Source of the DNA: Metabacillus sp. KUDC1714
GTDB lineage: Bacteria > Bacillota > Bacilli > Bacillales > Bacillaceae
Assembly: GCF_014217835.1 (NCBI RefSeq)
Contig: NZ_CP055263.1
Span: 744,001 to 808,000, forward strand
Length of the DNA stretch: 64,000 nucleotides
Direction of reading: 5' to 3'
The notes under the pieces are model-generated. The model was given only the letters and a program-made list of their open reading frames with translations, was not told the DNA's origin and searched no databases. The position numbers were made by a program, and so were the translations under genes. Shown in pieces: positions 60,079-64,000 of this stretch; position 1 is the stretch's first letter, and each line of letters starts with the position of its first letter.

Positions 60079-60398
60079 ACCTATCACCTTTCTTCTTTTG
60101 TTTTTTGGACTCATACTATTCAATAAATAACATCATTAGAAAAACTTTAATTTTTCTTACGCTCCAATGATAACGGTTTCATTTTATTGTAAGGTTTAGC
60201 ATTTAATTTAAGAAAGGATAAGAAGCTGTTAATCCATTTTATTAGATACTACTTAATAGTCATATCTATAACACTATTTTTGTTAAATATAAGACTCTAT
60301 TTTTTTCTTAAAAGAGAACCTTCTGCCTTCTTAAACTGTAGCAGAGAGGCCCAATTAAGTAAAAAATAAATAACTCTCATTTATCCTTTTTAAAAAAC
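60079..60398. other. Promoter region of the GH88-DUF2264 unit
   Basis: 320 bases between the Gfo/Idh gene and GH88. Contains the cre at 60168-60181 and T/A-rich tracts; a weak hairpin near 60310-60347 may end the upstream operon. No gene seen. Confidence 0.55.
60168..60181 (-). promoter_or_regulatory. Consensus cre upstream of GH88
   Basis: Minus-strand TGAAACCGTTATCA matches TGWAANCGNTNWCA at all 14 positions. It lies about 90 bases before the GH88 start. It also resembles the LacI-type operators at 63.5-63.7 kb (TGAAACCGGTTGCA), so a local LacI-family regulator could read it too. Confidence 0.8.
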
Positions 60399-61415
60399 TT
60401 ATAATAAAATCTTCTTCCCCGTTTTTGCACTTTCCACTGCACCAAAAACCATCTCCATGCTTTTTATGTTATCACTACAATCGGTTTCGGCTAGACGATT
60501 TTCTTCAAGAGAGGCAAACATTTCATCTAGACAGCCCCAATGTCCTTCTTGTCCCTCCCAATTGCTCTGTACTTCTTCGGTTTTAATCGGGTCTATGAAA
60601 TCAGTTGGTTGAGAATGATCAATCACTTCATAGACTGGTAAACGATTACCATCCCAGCGTGCACTACCCTTGCTCCCTGTAACACGCCAATCAGCTTCCC
60701 ATGAAGTTTGCATTCCTATTGCACACCAAGAGCCACGATAGGTAAATACAGAGCCATCATTCATTTCAAAAATACAGATAGCTGATGCGTTACCGTTGTA
60801 CCAAGATCCAGGTGGATTATATTCATGACAGTAAACCGATATTGCATCAGCACCAGTAATAAATCTGGCCTGATCAAATGTATGAATAGCCATATCGACG
60901 ATAAGGGGATTGTCCATCACATCTCGAAATCCTCCAAAGTGTGGGCCGAGGAAAAAGTCTGCGTGGATCGAGCCCACTTTACCTATTACTTCACTTGACA
61001 ATAAGTGTTGAAATGCACGAATTTGTTTTAAATATCTACGGTTTTGCATGACAGAATACTTTTTTCCTGTTTTTTGAGACATATGTAATACTGCTTTAGC
61101 ATCTTCTAGAGATTCTGCCATCGGTTTTTCACCAAACACATTGCACCCTGCTTCAAATGCTGTCGTTACTATGTGTTTATGGGCAGCAGGAATAGTTACA
61201 TCAAATACAAGATTGGCATTTGTTTCCTTAATCGCTTGTGATAAATCAGAGAAAGCAGGGACATCTAAGCTTCGACGCTCTGCCATACCTCTCGCAGCAT
61301 CAATATTCACATCAACTAATCCTACAATTTCAGCATTTTTACGGCTTTCAGCGTAATCCAACCATGTGTTTGACATACCACCACAACCTGCCACCACTAT
61401 TTTATGTTCTATCAT
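60399..61415 (-). CDS. Gfo/Idh/MocA family oxidoreductase
   Basis: 338 residues. N-terminal Rossmann domain with IVVAGCGGMSNTWLDYAE and LVDVNIDAARGMAERR, the family motif GEKPMAES (Lys of EKP), then a C-terminal alpha/beta domain with FLGPHFGGFRDVM, MAIHTFDQARFI (His at the substrate site) and VYCHEYNPPGSWYNG. Uses NAD(P) on a sugar or uronic acid; the exact substrate cannot be read from sequence. It sits between the lyase and GH88 genes, so it probably modifies their product. Confidence 0.9.
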   Translation of the reverse strand: MIEHKIVVAGCGGMSNTWLDYAESRKNAEIVGLVDVNIDAARGMAERRSLDVPAFSDLSQAIKETNANLVFDVTIPAAHKHIVTTAFEAGCNVFGEKPMAESLEDAKAVLHMSQKTGKKYSVMQNRRYLKQIRAFQHLLSSEVIGKVGSIHADFFLGPHFGGFRDVMDNPLIVDMAIHTFDQARFITGADAISVYCHEYNPPGSWYNGNASAICIFEMNDGSVFTYRGSWCAIGMQTSWEADWRVTGSKGSARWDGNRLPVYEVIDHSQPTDFIDPIKTEEVQSNWEGQEGHWGCLDEMFASLEENRLAETDCSDNIKSMEMVFGAVESAKTGKKILL

Positions 61416-61471
61416 GTTACTACCACCTTAATGATTTAAGTTTTAATCGCTTAGTACGATTCCATTTCATC

Positions 61472-63298
61472 CTAAAGCAACTGAAATACAAATTCTACAC
61501 AACATGTATTATCCGGCTTTTTCACAGAAAAATCCAAAATAAGTAGATCTTCTCTTTCACCAAAATGATTTAAAAATTCATTCTCACTTATCACTAAATT
61601 TAATTGCTTGCGGTTAAATTTTAATTTCACTTTTTGATTTCCTTCCAGAATGACTCCTTCCTGGTCTTCAGTAATTTGAAGTACAGGTGTGATAAATCTT
61701 TCAACTATTGATTCTGGATTTTCAGTGAACTGAAAAGTGTCTGTCAAAATTAGCTCTGGTTTCTTATTTTTTATCAACGTAAATCTTCGCGTTAACGTTT
61801 CTAATAATGCAATGTTATATGCGTTTGTCATATTCATTTCCACTATATCTATATCCTGCTCTATTGCTACCTCTGTAATTGTTGCGTTGTGAGAAATTCC
61901 CTCAGCCTGAAATTGATTATTTATGATTGGAACAGAGTGCCCCTGTGAGCCATTACAAAAAATAGTATAGCGGTCTTCACCAAAGTATGCATCACTGTAT
62001 AACCCACTACCTAAATCTTTAAAGAATGTTTCACCATTTTTTTGTAAGATAAAATGACCAATATCATTATGATTATGCGGCTCATCATTGTGACCACCTT
62101 TACAAGCAAAAACATAGGGATCATTTCTAGAAATAAACCATTGTGAGTCACTAAGAAAATATGTTTTATCGTGCCAAGGCCTCCCCTCAATTTGTTCATT
62201 AAACCAGAGTAAATTTCTGAACGCTGGCGCCCATCGACTACAATGATCTTCAGTATATGGAGCACGGAGTCCTTTTTCAGGGACTTCAATGTCATGAAAA
62301 ATCTTTTTTAAATAATGACTAATACCTAAAAATACTGTTGCCTGTTGATTAGAATCAGAAAAATTAACAACTTGATTTTTATGGATAAAGCATTTTTGTT
62401 GGAAAAGGGCAATTTGATGTACTTTTTCTGAATCAAACAAATCAATTTCGCCTGCTGTTTTTTTCTTCAATAAATCAGCAAAATAAACATAAAAACCAAA
62501 ACCATATTGCCAATATCCATACCCTTCCATGCATGCACCATCATCGTTAAACCCTTTTAAATAATATCCCATGCTACTAAGAACACGTTCTAAAATGACT
62601 GAAAGGATTTCTTCATCTTCAATTAAATGTATTGCAGCTGAACCAATCGATCCTGCACAAACAGATGCCCAGTTATGTGTTGAAGTTTCCCAACCAAATT
62701 GTGGTTGATTAATAAATGGAAATAATACTCTTCGATAGACTTCCTCTTGGATTCGTTTTTGTATTAAAGGATCAAGAATGTTCTTTGTTAAAGTTAACAT
62801 TTCACTTAGTGTAAATGCTGTTTCAGCAGCAAATAAATCGATTGAATAACTAGACTGTTGTATCGATTGAATCGAAACATCCATATCAGTTGCCATTTCA
62901 GGACTATTCTTTAAATGAGCAGGTAAACACCATGTATATTCATTACATATTGACCAAATCGTATTTTCTAACTGTTCTAAGTAATTTGGATGATTTGGTT
63001 CAAGCAAAGCCATAAGGGCAAATGTATTTAACCGTCTTCTTTTTGCAAAATAAACCTTTTCGTACTCAAGACGGGAACCTATTTCTCTAAAAATAGTAAA
63101 GTTTGAAAATGTTAATTCTTTATCAGGTTCAAAGAGTAGTCTTTCCGCCTCAGCCCTAATCTCTTCAAGTAAGGGCTGATATGAAGTTTTATCCTTAATT
63201 GAATGAAACCAAATGTCCTGCTCCTTTTGGTTTGAAAATAAAAGAGAAACATTCTTTCCATAAATTAATTTTTTTATTTGGTCAGACTTTATATACAA
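61472..63298 (-). CDS. Heparinase II/III-like polysaccharide lyase
   Basis: About 608 residues from a TTG at 63298 (GAGGTGG at 9 bases); a GTG at 63343 lies directly after a terminator-like hairpin and has no site. N-terminal alpha/alpha toroid (to about 370) with THNWASVCAGSIGSAAIHLI and DDGACMEGYGYWQYGFGFYVYF (catalytic Tyr/His-rich part); C-terminal beta-sandwich with ACKGGHNDEPHNHNDIGHF, FFKDLGSGLYSD and LILTDTF. Cleaves uronic-acid polysaccharides by beta-elimination. No signal peptide is visible, so it may act on imported oligomers. Operon continues to Gfo/Idh. Confidence 0.87.
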   Translation of the reverse strand: MYIKSDQIKKLIYGKNVSLLFSNQKEQDIWFHSIKDKTSYQPLLEEIRAEAERLLFEPDKELTFSNFTIFREIGSRLEYEKVYFAKRRRLNTFALMALLEPNHPNYLEQLENTIWSICNEYTWCLPAHLKNSPEMATDMDVSIQSIQQSSYSIDLFAAETAFTLSEMLTLTKNILDPLIQKRIQEEVYRRVLFPFINQPQFGWETSTHNWASVCAGSIGSAAIHLIEDEEILSVILERVLSSMGYYLKGFNDDGACMEGYGYWQYGFGFYVYFADLLKKKTAGEIDLFDSEKVHQIALFQQKCFIHKNQVVNFSDSNQQATVFLGISHYLKKIFHDIEVPEKGLRAPYTEDHCSRWAPAFRNLLWFNEQIEGRPWHDKTYFLSDSQWFISRNDPYVFACKGGHNDEPHNHNDIGHFILQKNGETFFKDLGSGLYSDAYFGEDRYTIFCNGSQGHSVPIINNQFQAEGISHNATITEVAIEQDIDIVEMNMTNAYNIALLETLTRRFTLIKNKKPELILTDTFQFTENPESIVERFITPVLQITEDQEGVILEGNQKVKLKFNRKQLNLVISENEFLNHFGEREDLLILDFSVKKPDNTCCVEFVFQLL

Positions 63299-63346
63299 GT
63301 TCAAATCCACCTCATTCGTATTCAAAAGTATAGTTAATTTCACTAG

Positions 63347-63408
63347 AAAAAAAGTCGAAGAAATGAAGGACGTTTCAAAGGTGAAACTACTCCTTACATT
63401 CTTTCGAC
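63347..63408 (-). promoter_or_regulatory. Attenuator-like terminator in the lyase leader
   Basis: Minus-strand 55-base hairpin: GTCGAAAGAATGTAAGGA pairs with TCCTTCATTTCTTCGAC, and an inner GTTTCA/TGAAAC stem closes on CCTT. Seven T follow directly. It lies after a TATAAT box (63467-63472) and about 50 bases before the lyase start. Confidence 0.78.
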
Positions 63409-63466
63409 GATTCTCGTATGATGAAATGTGTATCTATTAACTTGCCTTTTTTATTCGTTTTTCCCC

Positions 63467-63534
63467 ATTATATTATCAATGGTCTTAATTCTAATTCAAT
63501 TTCACGGTCCCCTCTTTTGAAACCGGTTGCAATT
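63467..63534 (-). promoter_or_regulatory. Lyase operon promoter and LacI-type operator 1
   Basis: -10 TATAAT at 63467-63472 on the minus strand; the -35 is weak. The operator TTGAAACCGGTTGCAATT is at 63517-63534, upstream of this promoter. The dyad AACCGGTT centre is typical of LacI-family sites. Confidence 0.65.
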
Positions 63535-63629
63535 AAACTATAAACCTTCTAGAAATTCTTGTCAAATGATCTTCTCAGCATTGAGATTTTTAAAGCCTCA
63601 TACTTAATAATGCAGTTTCATTTTACATA

Positions 63630-63674
63630 TTGACAAAACGACTAAAAAAAAGTATATTGAAACCGGTTGCAGTT
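63630..63674 (+). promoter_or_regulatory. Promoter with LacI-type operator 2 for the secreted-protein gene
   Basis: -35 TTGACA (63630-63635), 17-bp spacer, -10 TATATT (63653-63658), and operator TTGAAACCGGTTGCAGTT (63657-63674) overlapping the -10 and the start site. Almost the same as operator 1 and exactly 140 bp from it. Confidence 0.85.
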
Positions 63675-63871
63675 ATTTGAAAATTCTAAAATAACCAACC
63701 TCCCCCTCTTTTGAAAAATAGTATCACTAAAGTAATAACTTCTCACCTCAAGAATGACACACCAAACATCTGCTTCTTGTTGAATCTATTTACATAAATC
63801 TTCCTTCTCACTACAAGAAGCATAGTAAATTTCAAATCTATCAATATCAAAAACAATAAGGAGGTATGCAC

Positions 63872-64000
63872 TTGTCTAAGGTAGTAAAAGTTATTTCACT
63901 ATTACTGACAGTATTAATTCTCGTATCGTCTACTTATTCAATCACACCAGCATTTGCAGCAAGCGCAAAAGGGAATACAACAGGATTTTCTGATCAAGAA
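63872..64000 (+). CDS. Secreted protein, N-terminus only
   Basis: TTG start with AAGGAGG at 7 bases; the ATG two codons earlier is too close to that site. The 43 visible residues are a signal peptide (SKVVKVISLLLTVLILVSS, cleavage after AFA) and ASAKGNTTGFSDQE. FSDQE could begin an SLH repeat, as in other exported Bacillus polysaccharidases, but that is a guess. Its promoter carries a LacI-type operator shared with the lyase operon, so an extracellular polyuronide lyase or binding protein is likely. Cut off by the window edge. Confidence 0.85.
   Translation, partial: MSKVVKVISLLLTVLILVSSTYSITPAFAASAKGNTTGFSDQE

Noticed and set aside
63347..63408. Mobile-element terminal repeat
   Set aside because: The T run on one side and the inner tetraloop-type stem fit a terminator better; no transposase or target duplication is seen.

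Overview
The window is AT-rich chromosomal DNA from a spore-forming member of the Bacillaceae. The evidence is: strong AGGAGG-type ribosome binding sites with frequent TTG and GTG starts; Bacillus-type gene sets (glgC, bdbCD, bglP-bglH-licT, des-desKR, the gudD/kdgD/gucR block, bmrCD, an intracellular subtilisin); a YjcZ/SscA-type sporulation microprotein; cre sites for CcpA; and a yybP-ykoY Mn2+ riboswitch. No rRNA, tRNA, CRISPR array, insertion sequence or prophage was seen. Nothing here was checked by database search; family calls rest on motifs recognised by eye.

Layout. 1-5.1 kb: 3' part of glgC, a possible chemoreceptor remnant, small proteins, a Cache-type chemoreceptor and a sporulation microprotein. 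5.2-8.3 kb: bdbC-bdbD-doxX and a BlaI-type repressor with a short M56 membrane peptidase; both promoters carry BlaI-like palindromes placed on the -10 box. 8.3-14.9 kb: aryl-beta-glucoside utilisation (PTS EIIBCA, two GH1 phospho-beta-glucosidases, LicT antiterminator) with three RAT elements, two intrinsic terminators and a cre-overlapped promoter. 15.1-19.4 kb: an HTH/coiled-coil/J-domain protein, an intracellular subtilisin, an endonuclease I-like enzyme without signal peptide, and a TerC exporter under a Mn2+ riboswitch. 19.4-27.5 kb: an aldarate operon (gucR, kdgD, ALDH, gudD) fused to a tripartite TctCBA transporter. 27.7-32.9 kb: MacAB-like efflux genes and a two-component system. 33.2-41.5 kb: pectin degradation (KdgF-like cupin, frameshifted GH105, acetylesterase, an all-alpha protein, a 1116-residue CBM/SLH/PL10/CE8 enzyme, an AraC regulator). 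41.6-45.6 kb: heterodimeric ABC exporter BmrCD. 45.8-53.3 kb: uronate dehydrogenase-like protein, MFS transporter, rhamnose mutarotase and a binding-protein/kinase/regulator sensory operon. 53.5-56.8 kb: desaturase with DesK-DesR and a Dabb protein. 57-64 kb: a second polyuronide locus (DUF2264, GH88, Gfo/Idh/MocA, heparinase II/III-like lyase) and the start of a secreted protein.

How it fits together. The secreted PL10-CE8 enzyme would de-esterify and cleave pectin. GH105/GH88 enzymes would release unsaturated uronic acids, which KdgF would open. The uronate dehydrogenase-like protein could oxidise uronates to aldarates, and GudD, KdgD and ALDH would take these to 2-oxoglutarate. Rhamnose mutarotase suggests that rhamnose-containing pectin (rhamnogalacturonan) or a similar rhamno-uronan is a substrate. 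The strongest regulatory observations are the 63.3-63.7 kb control region (an attenuator-like hairpin before the lyase gene plus two LacI-type operators exactly 140 bp apart), the three RAT elements at the bgl locus, the BlaI-type control of a thiol-redox operon, and the three-component sugar sensor at 48.8-53.3 kb.
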